Part shown: in pieces, positions 26,616 to 35,656 of the stretch
Layout of the letters: each line of letters starts with the position of its first letter
How positions within the stretch are numbered: position 1 is the first letter of the stretch
Assembly (NCBI GenBank): GCA_910578185.1
Contig: CAJTPN010000004.1
Location: 133,483-197,482 of the forward strand
Source: an uncultured Acetatifactor sp.
GTDB lineage: Bacteria > Bacillota > Clostridia > Lachnospirales > Lachnospiraceae
Length of the DNA: 64,000 nt
Direction: 5' to 3'
Notes under the pieces: model-generated
Told to the model about the DNA's origin: nothing
Seen by the model: only the letters and a program-made list of their open reading frames with translations
The model's database searches: none
Program-made: the position numbers and the translations under genes

Positions 26616-26737
26616 AAACTGCTCCTCCAATAAAATATTTGGGCCATTTAACAGTGGAACCCATACTCCCACGATTTTTTTAACCTTGCTGCAAACAGTC
26701 AGTTGGCTCCAGCTGGCAAAAATGTATTTGCACGCAA

Positions 26738-26777
26738 AAGGACGCAATGAGCCATCTCTGCGCTCCATTGCGTCCTT
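26738..26777 (-). promoter_or_regulatory. 5'-terminal hairpin in the gltB leader
   Basis: An 11-bp stem (26738-26748 with 26767-26777), a bulged base, a further 4-bp stem and a 9-nt loop, followed on the minus strand by TTTTG. The predicted transcription start falls at about 26779, so the hairpin would begin at the very 5' end of the mRNA, about 120 nt ahead of the gltB start codon. It may be a stability element, an early attenuator or the end of a very short RNA. Confidence 0.6.
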
Positions 26778-26785
26778 GTTAAAGT

Positions 26786-26814
26786 ACTATACAACATTTT
26801 TTCTCATTTGTAAA
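26786..26814 (-). promoter_or_regulatory. gltBD promoter
   Basis: On the minus strand TTTACA (26809-26814), 17-bp spacer, TATAGT (26786-26791), in AT-rich DNA downstream of the membrane-protein gene. Confidence 0.75.
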
Positions 26815-26890
26815 TATAAACTTTTTAGCAAGTTGTCAGATTGTTTGATTTATTTATTATTTATACTCAATTATCCGACTTTTAAGTTCT

Positions 26891-28894
26891 TTACGAAAGC
26901 CAAAATTCCTTGCCGCTTCCATCTTTGGACGGCTCCGGCCAAAATGTTGAAAGCACTGCCATCCAGATTCCCGTCCATGTAAACGCCAAAAAAAGCAGGG
27001 TTTTATTGGAAGCACGGACATTTGTATAAGTAATTCCCGTCAGGAGCTGCCCTTCCACAGAAACTCCATCCACGGAAAGCCCTCCATATTCTATCAGCGG
27101 CATTTCCCCCTGCTTTGTCACCCACAAAGAAACCGGCGCATCATTTCCTCTTGCCTGAATGACAAGACGATAGGTAACTCTGTGATCCAGCTTCCAGGCC
27201 ACGTTCAGGGTTCGATAATGGCTCGCTTCTTCCTCTTTCACAGCCTCCCCCTCCGAGAACTCTCCCGATGAAAATTTCCCTGTGGAAATTTCACCTATGG
27301 AAAGTACATGCTGGTATCTGAGAGTATCCCCTTCCCATAGCATGATATCGTACTCTCCGTTTTGCCCCAGGCACTCCAGTCCAAGACCGATCTCCCCTAC
27401 CTGGTCAAAGGTTGGCTTAAAGTCCGCCTCCATTACGGCGCCATGGGACAAAGTCAAGGTTTGAAACGAAGCTCCTCCGTTGGTGGCAGACACTTCCTCC
27501 CTGGCCAGCAGCGCAAAGGGAATTGACAGTAAAGCGGCTGCCGCCCATAGAAAACAAACGCTGCGCTTTCCCCCGGGCAGTTTCCCCGCTAAGTATCTGC
27601 GAAAAACCCCCCTGACGGTGCTATCCTGGGCCAATGACCGCTCCCCCGTTTCGTGTCCTCCCCCTTCCAATACGATGGCAAAAAATGCCAGGATACTAAC
27701 ACAAAAAATACGGTAAGTAAAAAAATGATGTCCCTGGGTATGGTTTGCAAGTGCAAAATACCAGACAATCCCGGACAATCCTGTCAAAAGATAAGCATAC
27801 CGCCCCAAGCTTCTCCCCAGTCCGTATTTCAGCGTGCGCAGAAACCACCAAACCAGCCAGGCCAACAAAATCATAGCATAAAGCTTATACCCGTAATGTT
27901 TCCAGTTGGAATAGATCACTTCCATCCTGTCCGCCAGCCCCAGCCTGCTTTCCGCCTGAGCCCCCAGCCGAAAAAACACTTCATAGACCGCTTCTTTTAT
28001 CACATTTCTCCCCAAGACTATGGTTGCCAAAATCCACTTCATAATCCACATAAAGGCATAACCCACAATCCAGCCAACTCCGGAAACCACCACACGCTTC
28101 AAACCCGCCGACGCCTTTTCCCTGTCGCCTACAGCTTCCGGAACCCTTCTCCCATCATTTCCCACACTCCCGTCCGTCACAAGCCACCAGACTAACGGCA
28201 CGCCCCAGGTGATAAGCGGAAAGGTCAGCAGGTCAAAATAGCTTGTAAGCATGCCCATAACTAGAAAAAAATAAACATATCGTAAATCTTGCGAAAAGAA
28301 AACCCGCTTTTTCACCATCAACAGCGTCCCCAGAAAGGCGATATAAAATACCCAGGTATACTGCAAGGACAACGTCATGGCGGATGGATTCAACAGCAGA
28401 TAGGAACTGCCAAGCATCAGTACATACCCGATTCCCCTCTCCTTTCCTATCACATATGCCAAAAGCAAAATCAGCAAAAGCTGGCAGATTCCATTCAATA
28501 TCCTCAGTTCTGAATAATCAAACAACAATAAAAGCGGGCGAAGAATACACACATATCCATGCCAATAATATGCATAGTCCCCACTGAATTCGTTATATGC
28601 ATTCATGGCCCGGCGCAGCGGGTTCCCCCGTCCGGTATCCAAGGCGGTATACAACATAATTCTATCCGTAGAATCATCCATCACATCCGGCAGATAGGAA
28701 TGAAAATAGGTATCCCATGACTGCGCCGTCACCGTGGCCCTGGGATACCATCCCTCTTTTTCCAGAATTTCCATAGATTCCGCCTTATGTCCCATATTCA
28801 CCGGAAGCATAAATGCCAATGTGAGCAGAAATGCGCCTGCCAAAGCACCTGTAATCAACAACAGCGCACTTTTTTTCATCATTTGCCTGACCAT
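26891..28894 (-). CDS. Large multi-pass membrane protein with a C-terminal extracytoplasmic domain
   Basis: A 667-aa protein not firmly assigned to a family. An N-terminal membrane segment (about 9-31) is followed by an extracytoplasmic loop with WDTYFHSYLPDVMDDSTDR and HGYVCILRPLL, then about nine further hydrophobic helices up to residue 415. A beta-rich outside domain (about 465-625, with GEIGLGLECLGQNGEYDIML) and a last membrane helix (about 636-655) end the chain. The layout is like GT-C glycosyltransferases or YfhO-like proteins, but no DxD or other catalytic motif was confirmed. The C-terminal domain resembles the N-terminal outside domain of the GT39-like protein at 32.7-34.8 kb. AGGGAG precedes the ATG. 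It probably works in surface glycan assembly (inference). Confidence 0.75.
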   Translation of the reverse strand: MVRQMMKKSALLLITGALAGAFLLTLAFMLPVNMGHKAESMEILEKEGWYPRATVTAQSWDTYFHSYLPDVMDDSTDRIMLYTALDTGRGNPLRRAMNAYNEFSGDYAYYWHGYVCILRPLLLLFDYSELRILNGICQLLLILLLAYVIGKERGIGYVLMLGSSYLLLNPSAMTLSLQYTWVFYIAFLGTLLMVKKRVFFSQDLRYVYFFLVMGMLTSYFDLLTFPLITWGVPLVWWLVTDGSVGNDGRRVPEAVGDREKASAGLKRVVVSGVGWIVGYAFMWIMKWILATIVLGRNVIKEAVYEVFFRLGAQAESRLGLADRMEVIYSNWKHYGYKLYAMILLAWLVWWFLRTLKYGLGRSLGRYAYLLTGLSGIVWYFALANHTQGHHFFTYRIFCVSILAFFAIVLEGGGHETGERSLAQDSTVRGVFRRYLAGKLPGGKRSVCFLWAAAALLSIPFALLAREEVSATNGGASFQTLTLSHGAVMEADFKPTFDQVGEIGLGLECLGQNGEYDIMLWEGDTLRYQHVLSIGEISTGKFSSGEFSEGEAVKEEEASHYRTLNVAWKLDHRVTYRLVIQARGNDAPVSLWVTKQGEMPLIEYGGLSVDGVSVEGQLLTGITYTNVRASNKTLLFLAFTWTGIWMAVLSTFWPEPSKDGSGKEFWLS

Positions 28895-28978
28895 GTAATT
28901 TCTCCCTACAATCCAATTTCACCTTATCACGTTAAGCTTCCGCTTTCTGCCAAAACGGCTCAGACGGCCCAATACCGT

Positions 28979-30853
28979 TTACGATGCTTCATCTCCCGAG
29001 TGCCTTCCACAGGCATGGCACCAACCCACATTGAGGGGCATTGCAGCCACCACCGGCAGCATATACCGCAGGTACGCGTCCACCGGAGAAGCCAGGCATA
29101 CCAGCATGGTCAGAAGGGCAGGCGCCAAAGCTGCCAACTCCCTGTACTTTTTATGCGCAAGCAGATAAACCATACAGCCGATCAATATATAATTCTGAAA
29201 TCCACAGCTATAAAGCATACCAACCACTGGCGCCCGTTTCCAATAATACCCTCCCTGTTCATACATATCCCGCAGTTCCTGATATTTCACGGCAAATTCC
29301 ATATCCAGATACCCGTCCTGCCAGTGCTGCTCATTCCCAATATAATAATAGCCAATTCCCTCAAAATAAGCTTCCCTGTTTGGATAAAAGTATCCGTAAG
29401 TATGGTGCAGAAATGCCTGAATATAGGTATCTGGGTGCTTCCAAAACTGCCCAAACCACACTCGGAAATAATCGGACAGCTCTTGGGCAGTGGGATTGCG
29501 CAGGAATTCCTCCTTGATAGGATCCGAAATATCAGGATTATAGAGCGCCGAAAGCTCCGCCACCTCCACGCGAAACATATGGGAGAGTACCTCCATCTCC
29601 TCCTCTGTGATATCCTCATAATGCTCCTTTACATATCGTGCCGTCTGCTGCAGAGGAATAGAGAACATTTCTCTGATGGGGCCGGAGGGAATGTCTTTCT
29701 GCGCCATATAAATTTTTTCCATAGACAGCACTCCAAGAGCACTTACCAAAATCAGAACATATACCTTCCAATATCGAAAATATGCCGCAAGAGCTATGAT
29801 ACAAAACAAAATCAGCACATAGATTCCGTTATTCCTCATACCCGTCACCACCCCACTGCAGATTGGAATCAGAATCCATTGCCACAAAACAACCTTTTTT
29901 TCATACAGAATATGCATCACCACTGTCGCCAACAGCACAAGATAAACATAATAACAGCTGTCCTTGGACACCGTAAAACCCCATATCTGCAAAAGAGGAA
30001 ATAAGGTCAGATAAAGAAGTGCGGACCAACGCAAAAACACCGGCGTCTTCATCCGGTTTAACATATATACTTCATATGCAAATACAAACCATTGTACCAC
30101 AAACTGCGGACCCGCATACAGAAACAAAGCCATGCTGTCGTTCCCAAACACCGTTCTGCTCACATGCAGGCATTGCCCCAACAGCCAGGTGCTGGCCACC
30201 GGGTGATGGGCCGTCCAGGGCTGCAGCGCGCCAATATAAGTCCAAAACTGAGCGTGGGCGTCCCACTGAAGGGTTCCGGGGAAAAAATTGATCAAAAAAG
30301 GAAGCTCCAGCGCCGCAATGACCGTAAACGGCCCCAGAAACGGATGCTTCTCAAACAACCATTTTTCCACCCGCCTTCTGGGCGCTTCACTGGAAAGTTC
30401 CCATTTATCGACAGCTGCCTTCAGCAGGATCATTCCGTTTTGAAAGGCCCAGTAATAACCGGCAATCACAAAACAAGCCAGGCCAAACTGCAATTTTCCG
30501 TGAAAAATATAATTCCAGTTTCCCAGCTCCTGATAGCTTCTCCCAAAGACCATACAAATCCCGAAAAAAAGCGATATTCCACGAATCCATGGCGACCTCT
30601 GCAAAGGATGCTTCCTCACCAGATAAAACATGCACGCCATGGCGACAGCCAGAAAGATCACTTCCATCCCCCAGCCATTTACATTACGGAATATGGCAAA
30701 AAAATATTTCACAACAGGGATATCCACCACATACCCCCACTCAAGCTCTGTCAAAGCGCTTCCTTGCATGGCCATGGCTCCCATAAGCGCCTTGCCAGCC
30801 ACCGCCCATCCTGTCTGACCGGAGTTTCTTACATACTCCCGAAATCTATTCAT
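28979..30853 (-). CDS. DUF6020-like polytopic membrane protein
   Basis: A 624-aa membrane protein with roughly 11-13 hydrophobic segments. Conserved-looking blocks are FFPGTLQWDAHAQ, PWTAHHPVASTWLLG, FTVSKDSCYYVY and GMRNNGIYV, a combination I associate with the DUF6020 family common in Lachnospiraceae. A long outside stretch (about 395-530, rich in Tyr, Glu and His) lies before the last helices. The buried acidic and His residues after the first large loop are reminiscent of GT-C transferases, but activity is unproven. It lies 84 bp upstream of the 26.9-28.9 kb gene in the same direction and is transcribed from its own promoter, divergent from the DUF6056-like gene. Confidence 0.75.
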   Translation of the reverse strand: MNRFREYVRNSGQTGWAVAGKALMGAMAMQGSALTELEWGYVVDIPVVKYFFAIFRNVNGWGMEVIFLAVAMACMFYLVRKHPLQRSPWIRGISLFFGICMVFGRSYQELGNWNYIFHGKLQFGLACFVIAGYYWAFQNGMILLKAAVDKWELSSEAPRRRVEKWLFEKHPFLGPFTVIAALELPFLINFFPGTLQWDAHAQFWTYIGALQPWTAHHPVASTWLLGQCLHVSRTVFGNDSMALFLYAGPQFVVQWFVFAYEVYMLNRMKTPVFLRWSALLYLTLFPLLQIWGFTVSKDSCYYVYLVLLATVVMHILYEKKVVLWQWILIPICSGVVTGMRNNGIYVLILFCIIALAAYFRYWKVYVLILVSALGVLSMEKIYMAQKDIPSGPIREMFSIPLQQTARYVKEHYEDITEEEMEVLSHMFRVEVAELSALYNPDISDPIKEEFLRNPTAQELSDYFRVWFGQFWKHPDTYIQAFLHHTYGYFYPNREAYFEGIGYYYIGNEQHWQDGYLDMEFAVKYQELRDMYEQGGYYWKRAPVVGMLYSCGFQNYILIGCMVYLLAHKKYRELAALAPALLTMLVCLASPVDAYLRYMLPVVAAMPLNVGWCHACGRHSGDEAS

Positions 30854-30919
30854 GTCTAAATGTCTTCTCCTCTATAGGTATACTCTGTAAATCATTATCC
30901 AACCGTTTAACCATATATC

Positions 30920-30949
30920 AAGATATCATCAAAGCATCCATACTGTCAA
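30920..30949 (-). promoter_or_regulatory. Promoter of the DUF6020-like gene
   Basis: On the minus strand TTGACA (30944-30949), 18-bp spacer, TATCTT (30920-30925), 67 bp before the start codon. Confidence 0.55.
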
Positions 30950-30967
30950 TAGGATTCCCTCTTGTAG

Positions 30968-30996
30968 TTGTAAATTATACCGAATTGATATATACT
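30968..30996 (+). promoter_or_regulatory. Promoter of the DUF6056-like gene
   Basis: TTGTAA (30968-30973), 17-bp spacer, TATACT (30991-30996), back-to-back with the opposite promoter. It gives a leader of about 170 nt that contains the two direct repeats. Confidence 0.6.
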
Positions 30997-30997
30997 T

Positions 30998-31099
30998 ATA
31001 ATACCGCTGATCGAAAGCCTGCTCATTGCATCCCCAGAATTGCATGGTTTGCAAAGCGGTTCCAGTGTGCCGGTACGCTAATAATACCACTGATCGGAA
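30998..31099. repeat. Two 19-bp direct repeats in the DUF6056-gene leader
   Basis: ATAATACCgCTGATCGaAA (30998-31016) and the version with A and G at the two lower-case positions (31081-31099) are identical at 17 of 19 positions and start 83 bp apart. The first overlaps the predicted transcription start. They could be binding sites for a regulator or RNA-level elements. Confidence 0.55.
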
Positions 31100-31171
31100 A
31101 ACACTGCCTTCGTCCGCTGCTCCATTACCGGGAGCGGCAAATCACATAAATTTTCACCAGAGGATAACACA

Positions 31172-32680
31172 ATGGCAAACGCACAAAAAAACTCCCCAAA
31201 CAGCAATATCAGTTACTTTCTCATCGGTGCCGCATGTATTGTTATCTTGGCGGCGGCCATAACCCCCCTGTTAATGATTGCAAAGTACAACTATCCCTCC
31301 GCAGACGACTGGAGTCACGCTGTAAAAACCTATCAGGCCGCAGGCGACGGATTGTTTGAAGTACTGAAGGCGGCATGGGAAACCGTTAGGATCAACTATC
31401 ATACCTGGGAGGGCAGATATGCAAATGTCTTCCTGGCCTCTCTGCAGCCAGGCATATGGGGAGAGAAATACTACGGCTGCGTTACCTGGCTCATGCTGGG
31501 AAGCCTGATCTTCTCGGAATTTTACCTTTGCGGAAGTCTGCTTTGTCTTTTGGGTGAGAAGAAAAACCTCTGGCTCCTAATCCCCGTGATGGCCCCCGGA
31601 CTTCTGCTGCAGATTCTGTACTGTCCTTTTCCGGAAGAGAGCTTTTACTGGTATACCGGCGCCGTGAATTATACCTTTATCTACGGTCTTTCCCTGATTC
31701 TGACCGCGCTGTTTCTCCGCCTGGCATATGGGGATAAATCAGCGAAACGCAAAACCGTTCCGCTTTACGCCCTTGCCTGCCTGCTGGCAGTCCTTGTGGG
31801 AGGAGATAATTATGCCACCAGTCTCTCCTGCTTCCTGACGCTTTTACTCCTGAACGTTTTCCTGTTCCCCAAAAGTCGAAAAATTTTCTTCCGAATGTGC
31901 CCCATAACCTTACTGGAAGGAGCGGGAATGTTTGTATGTATCCTGTCGCCGGCAAACCAAGTGCGCCTGGAAGCCAATTTTGCAGGCGCTTCCAACAGCC
32001 CTCTGTGGGCCATTGTAATGTCCTTGGTTCGTTCCCTTACCAATATCTATTCCTGGACAAACCCGAAAGTGTTGTTCATGCTCCTGTTTATCCTGCCCTT
32101 TGTGTGGAAAGGAGTCGGGAGTATGAATTTCGGATTTCGACTCCCCGGTCTATTTACCCTGTTTACCTTTGGCCTCTATGCTTCCCAGATTACCGCTACC
32201 CTGTATATCGACGGCACCACGGGGGGCGGGCGAATGGCGGCAATCCTATATTACTCTTATTATATTTGGCTTATCGGTAACACATGCTATTGGATTGGAT
32301 GGATTGCAAAACGCAGAAGCAGGCTGAGGGATGCTCTGGAGCGCATTCACTTTAAACTGGAAAATCATATTTTGATGTACTGTACCGCCATCGGCCTGTT
32401 AACCGCAGGCGTCATCTGTATATCGGGACTGAAGGAAACCACCAGCTACAAGGCCTACCGAAACTGGCGGCAAGGCTGGGCCGCTCAGTACGCCGCAGAA
32501 TGGGAAGAACGGCTCAATGTGCTGCATGACGACGGCATCCGGGAGGTAACTTTTCTCCCCCTGTCCGTACATCCGGAAATGCTGATGTATACGGACTTGC
32601 AGAAAGAAGACGGTTATCTCTGGGTCAACGATGCCTGCGCGCTTTACTATGGGAAGGACTTTGTCCGGATAGAAGACTGA
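31172..32680 (+). CDS. DUF6056-like polytopic membrane protein
   Basis: A 502-aa protein with one N-terminal helix (about 14-36), an outside segment with YNYPSADDWSHA and HTWEGRYANVF, and about ten more membrane helices, then a soluble tail (about 420-502). The acidic pair after the first helix and the W-E/G-R motif resemble the DUF6056 family, thought to be GT-C-like. The start follows AGAGGATAACACA. It is the only gene of the glycan cluster on the plus strand and converges with the GT39-like gene. Confidence 0.7.
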   Translation: MANAQKNSPNSNISYFLIGAACIVILAAAITPLLMIAKYNYPSADDWSHAVKTYQAAGDGLFEVLKAAWETVRINYHTWEGRYANVFLASLQPGIWGEKYYGCVTWLMLGSLIFSEFYLCGSLLCLLGEKKNLWLLIPVMAPGLLLQILYCPFPEESFYWYTGAVNYTFIYGLSLILTALFLRLAYGDKSAKRKTVPLYALACLLAVLVGGDNYATSLSCFLTLLLLNVFLFPKSRKIFFRMCPITLLEGAGMFVCILSPANQVRLEANFAGASNSPLWAIVMSLVRSLTNIYSWTNPKVLFMLLFILPFVWKGVGSMNFGFRLPGLFTLFTFGLYASQITATLYIDGTTGGGRMAAILYYSYYIWLIGNTCYWIGWIAKRRSRLRDALERIHFKLENHILMYCTAIGLLTAGVICISGLKETTSYKAYRNWRQGWAAQYAAEWEERLNVLHDDGIREVTFLPLSVHPEMLMYTDLQKEDGYLWVNDACALYYGKDFVRIED

Positions 32681-32714
32681 AAGAAAACGCTGTGTATACT
32701 TACCATTTCCTGCA

Positions 32715-32743
32715 ATGAGACGATTTTTATTTAATCGTCTCAT
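32715..32743. terminator. Hairpin between convergent genes, overlapping the GT39-like stop codon
   Basis: Perfect 11-bp stem (32715-32725 with 32733-32743) and a 7-nt T-rich loop. It contains the last codons of the minus-strand gene. There is no downstream U-tract on either strand, so termination strength is uncertain. Confidence 0.5.
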
Positions 32744-34787
32744 GCTCAGCGGGCCGATACCACATCCTCCAAAGCTGCGCGGACGCCCCTTCTTCCAGGC
32801 GCATCTCTCCCAAAACTTCTTTCTTCAAGTCCCCCGACACATATATCTCCTCCGGGAAGTCATTCTCCCCCCAGGCTATCACATAAAATACTTCCTCTTT
32901 CCAATTCGAAAAATCCACATCCTCATACCAGATAAATTCTGCCCCCGGCACGTAATACGAATACAGCACATCATAGGTTGGAAATGTATAGACAATCTTC
33001 TCCTCTCCCTCTACCTGCCCCAATAATTCTCTTGCCTGCAATATCCAAGGAATCGTATTAAACTCCTTTGCCTCCACAATGGAATAGGAGGAAGATACAA
33101 AAAGCGCCAGCCACACCATACCGGCGCTCCAGGCCGCCAGACTTTTTTCCGCCAGCAAAGCCAGCAGGAAAAGCCACAGAAACAGCAAAGCATCCACCAG
33201 ATACCGATTCTCCCAGAAGTGACTCATCTGTGACGCCAAGAGCATACATATCCCATAAGCGGCAAAAAGCATCGCTCCCGAAAAACACAGAAATACTCGT
33301 TTTGGTTTCGTAAACCGTTTATACTCTACCGCCACGCAAAACAGCGCTGTCAGGAACAAAACGCCAGGCAGATATTCCGAATACTTGAGATCGCTCTGAA
33401 AAGCCCATTGGCACATTTTGCCAATCCCCACAGGGGCAACTTCTCCCCGCTCTCCGGCAGCGTCACGCCTGAGGGTATCCACCACCACGGAAAGCCACGG
33501 CAAATATCCCGCAATGGTGGCCACACAGCAAACCGCCCATTTCCACAGCCTGTCTCTATGTTGGGTCATGACCCAGCACAGCAAAAGCAGGTAAAGCAGC
33601 GCCAAGGGCACCACGGAAAAATATTGTGTGTACACTCCGCCTAAGGATACCAAGACAAAAGCCATCCACCAGACCGTCTTATCAGAAAGCATAATCTCAT
33701 ATGCAAATAATCCCGCAGCAATTACAAAGAAAACCACCCAGGAATACATTCGCACATCCACATTGTAAAATATCATTTGAGGCCCCAATTCCGCTACCAG
33801 CAAAAACCCCATGGCCGTTTTCAGACCAAATCGCTTCCTGACAAGCGTAATTCCAAGGACACCTGTGGCGGCTGCCCCTGCTACCGACACCAGCTTCGCC
33901 ACAAATATGTCCTCTCCTAACAGCCCCATCGCCGCCTGTACCAGCAGATAATACAGCGGAGGATGCACATCCGCCGCCGTCGCCTGCAGCATCTGAGCAA
34001 AATTGTTTTTCGTCACCATCCGCCAGGTATACGCTTCGTCCCAGTGGACGGCCTCATTTCCGCACAGTCTGACCACCATACCAAGCAAAACCGCCAGCTC
34101 CAGAAACAATATTGGAAACTGCCATTTCACAAGCAGTCCTTCCAAAGCAGCCATCCGGTTACCGCCCGGGATTCCTCTTCCGCCTTCAGCCGCTTCCATC
34201 AGCATCAAACCAATCATCCAGATAAACGACCACAAAAAGAGAACGTTTTTAAAGTCAAGAGGCAGCATATATACGTACCTGGTAACCGCCTGGCCCTCTA
34301 TCAACATTCCTTCAAAGTATAACTCTCGATTCCCGGGGACTGCATCCGCTTCTGCTTCCGTGTAAATTGCATGGAATTCTCCCTGGGTTCCCTCCTCCAC
34401 AGACAGGGTATAGGAATACAATGCCCCTTTTTTCAGCCGCCTGCCCACCTGCACATAAGTATATGCCCAATCGTTTACCGAAACGGCGGGGATGATTTCT
34501 TCCACAAGCAGTCTTCCCTTGCCATCCTCCTCCCGGATGCGGAAAATCAGATTGCCCTCCCATGCTTCCCCGTCAGGAAATGCAATGTCGAATGCCATTT
34601 CGGAAAGATAACCGCCCCGTGCCGTAAACGTCTGAGTCAGTTCCCGCCCGCCTTCCGGTGTACAGGCATACATAAGCCCCAGGGTGGGATCAATATTCGT
34701 CTCCTCCCTGATAAGGCAAAACGGAAACACACAGGCGCACAGTATCGTCATAAACACCAGAATAACCGTCCTGCCTGTCTTCTTCAT
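32727..34787 (-). CDS. GT39-like (PMT_2) membrane glycosyltransferase with N-terminal outside domain
   Basis: A 686-aa GT-C protein. A first helix (about 8-25) leads to a beta-rich extracytoplasmic domain (about 30-170). After a second helix (about 185-200) the transferase part starts with HWDEAYTW, whose Asp-Glu is the usual catalytic acidic pair of dolichyl/polyprenyl-phosphate-mannose transferases, followed by ADVHPPLYYLLV. About ten helices and a C-terminal soluble domain (about 590-686) follow. The family moves sugars from a polyprenyl-phosphate donor outside the membrane. AAGGAGAACGGG precedes the ATG. It is downstream of the GT2 gene (15-bp gap), so donor-linked sugar and transferase may be made together. 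Confidence 0.82.
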   Translation of the reverse strand: MKKTGRTVILVFMTILCACVFPFCLIREETNIDPTLGLMYACTPEGGRELTQTFTARGGYLSEMAFDIAFPDGEAWEGNLIFRIREEDGKGRLLVEEIIPAVSVNDWAYTYVQVGRRLKKGALYSYTLSVEEGTQGEFHAIYTEAEADAVPGNRELYFEGMLIEGQAVTRYVYMLPLDFKNVLFLWSFIWMIGLMLMEAAEGGRGIPGGNRMAALEGLLVKWQFPILFLELAVLLGMVVRLCGNEAVHWDEAYTWRMVTKNNFAQMLQATAADVHPPLYYLLVQAAMGLLGEDIFVAKLVSVAGAAATGVLGITLVRKRFGLKTAMGFLLVAELGPQMIFYNVDVRMYSWVVFFVIAAGLFAYEIMLSDKTVWWMAFVLVSLGGVYTQYFSVVPLALLYLLLLCWVMTQHRDRLWKWAVCCVATIAGYLPWLSVVVDTLRRDAAGERGEVAPVGIGKMCQWAFQSDLKYSEYLPGVLFLTALFCVAVEYKRFTKPKRVFLCFSGAMLFAAYGICMLLASQMSHFWENRYLVDALLFLWLFLLALLAEKSLAAWSAGMVWLALFVSSSYSIVEAKEFNTIPWILQARELLGQVEGEEKIVYTFPTYDVLYSYYVPGAEFIWYEDVDFSNWKEEVFYVIAWGENDFPEEIYVSGDLKKEVLGEMRLEEGASAQLWRMWYRPAEHETIK

Positions 34788-34802
34788 CTCCCGTTCTCCT
34801 TG

Positions 34803-35633
34803 TCAGCTTCTCTTATGGTAAATCCGTTCCTTCATCCAGTGATATGCCCCTGAAAAAAATCTGCTCTCCGCCATCCACCTGCGCAGAGGTGCAAGCGTAC
34901 ATGCCATTGCTGCCCGATATCGAAACAATTCCCACCGCCCCATATAATTCGCCGCGATTTTTCTGTGCTCCCGTCTGTCACACCGCTTGTTCTCGCGGCT
35001 TTCCGAATAACCTCCCCCTTCATAGGAAGCAACCGGAAATCCCATATGAAGCATTTTGGCTCCTGCCCCATAATAACACCACAAAAAATGATCATAGTCA
35101 GCACGTATTTTGTACCCCAGATCATATGGCTTGTCCCTGCACAGCCCAGCCCCGTAAAAGCAGGATTGGTGACAGGGTATATTGCGATAGCAGGTAAATC
35201 CGGTGATTATAGGCGCAGAAGCAATGGATACACCGTTTTTTGCACCAAAGGTATCCCCATAGAGCACCAGCCTGTCACAATCTGTCCCGGCCGCCCTCTC
35301 CTTTTGTATGACCGCCAGGGTTCTCTCCAACACTTTTTCATCATAAAATACGTCACCGCAGTTGAGAAATATCAAAAATGCACCTTTCGCATAGCCCACT
35401 GCCTGATTCATGGCATCATAAATCCCGCCGTCCTTCTCCGCATGGATTCTGACCCGTTCCGTCCCCGGCAGCTTATCCGCTTCTCTCCGCCATCTTTCAA
35501 GCGCCCCGTCTGTGCTGCCCCCGTCTTTCAGCACCACTTCCACATCCTTGCAGGTCTGCCCCAGCACACTGGACAATGTGGCTTTTAATTTATCCCCCGG
35601 ATTCAGACAAACCGTGATCACCGAAAATTCCAT
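34803..35633 (-). CDS. Family 2 glycosyltransferase
   Basis: A 276-aa cytoplasmic GT-A enzyme. It begins EFSVITVCLNPGDKLKATL, has EVVLKDGGSTDGA, the DAMNQAVGYAKG helix and NCGDVFYD, the last corresponding to the metal-binding DxD position. The start was set at the ATG with GGGAGGC upstream; the longer reading frame before it has no homology and overlaps the upstream gene's 3' end. Relatives such as WcaA-type transferases build capsular or exopolysaccharide repeats from nucleotide sugars. The gene sits 23 bp after the HAD-CPBP gene and 15 bp before the GT39-like gene, so all three likely share a transcript. Confidence 0.88.
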   Translation of the reverse strand: MEFSVITVCLNPGDKLKATLSSVLGQTCKDVEVVLKDGGSTDGALERWRREADKLPGTERVRIHAEKDGGIYDAMNQAVGYAKGAFLIFLNCGDVFYDEKVLERTLAVIQKERAAGTDCDRLVLYGDTFGAKNGVSIASAPIITGFTCYRNIPCHQSCFYGAGLCRDKPYDLGYKIRADYDHFLWCYYGAGAKMLHMGFPVASYEGGGYSESRENKRCDRREHRKIAANYMGRWELFRYRAAMACTLAPLRRWMAESRFFSGAYHWMKERIYHKRS

Positions 35634-35656
35634 TGGAAGCCTCCCGTTCCATTGTC

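Noticed and set aside
26616..26768. 51-residue N-terminal extension of GltB
   Set aside because: No homology; GltB needs a short propeptide before Cys23 and a strong ribosome binding site lies at the shorter start.
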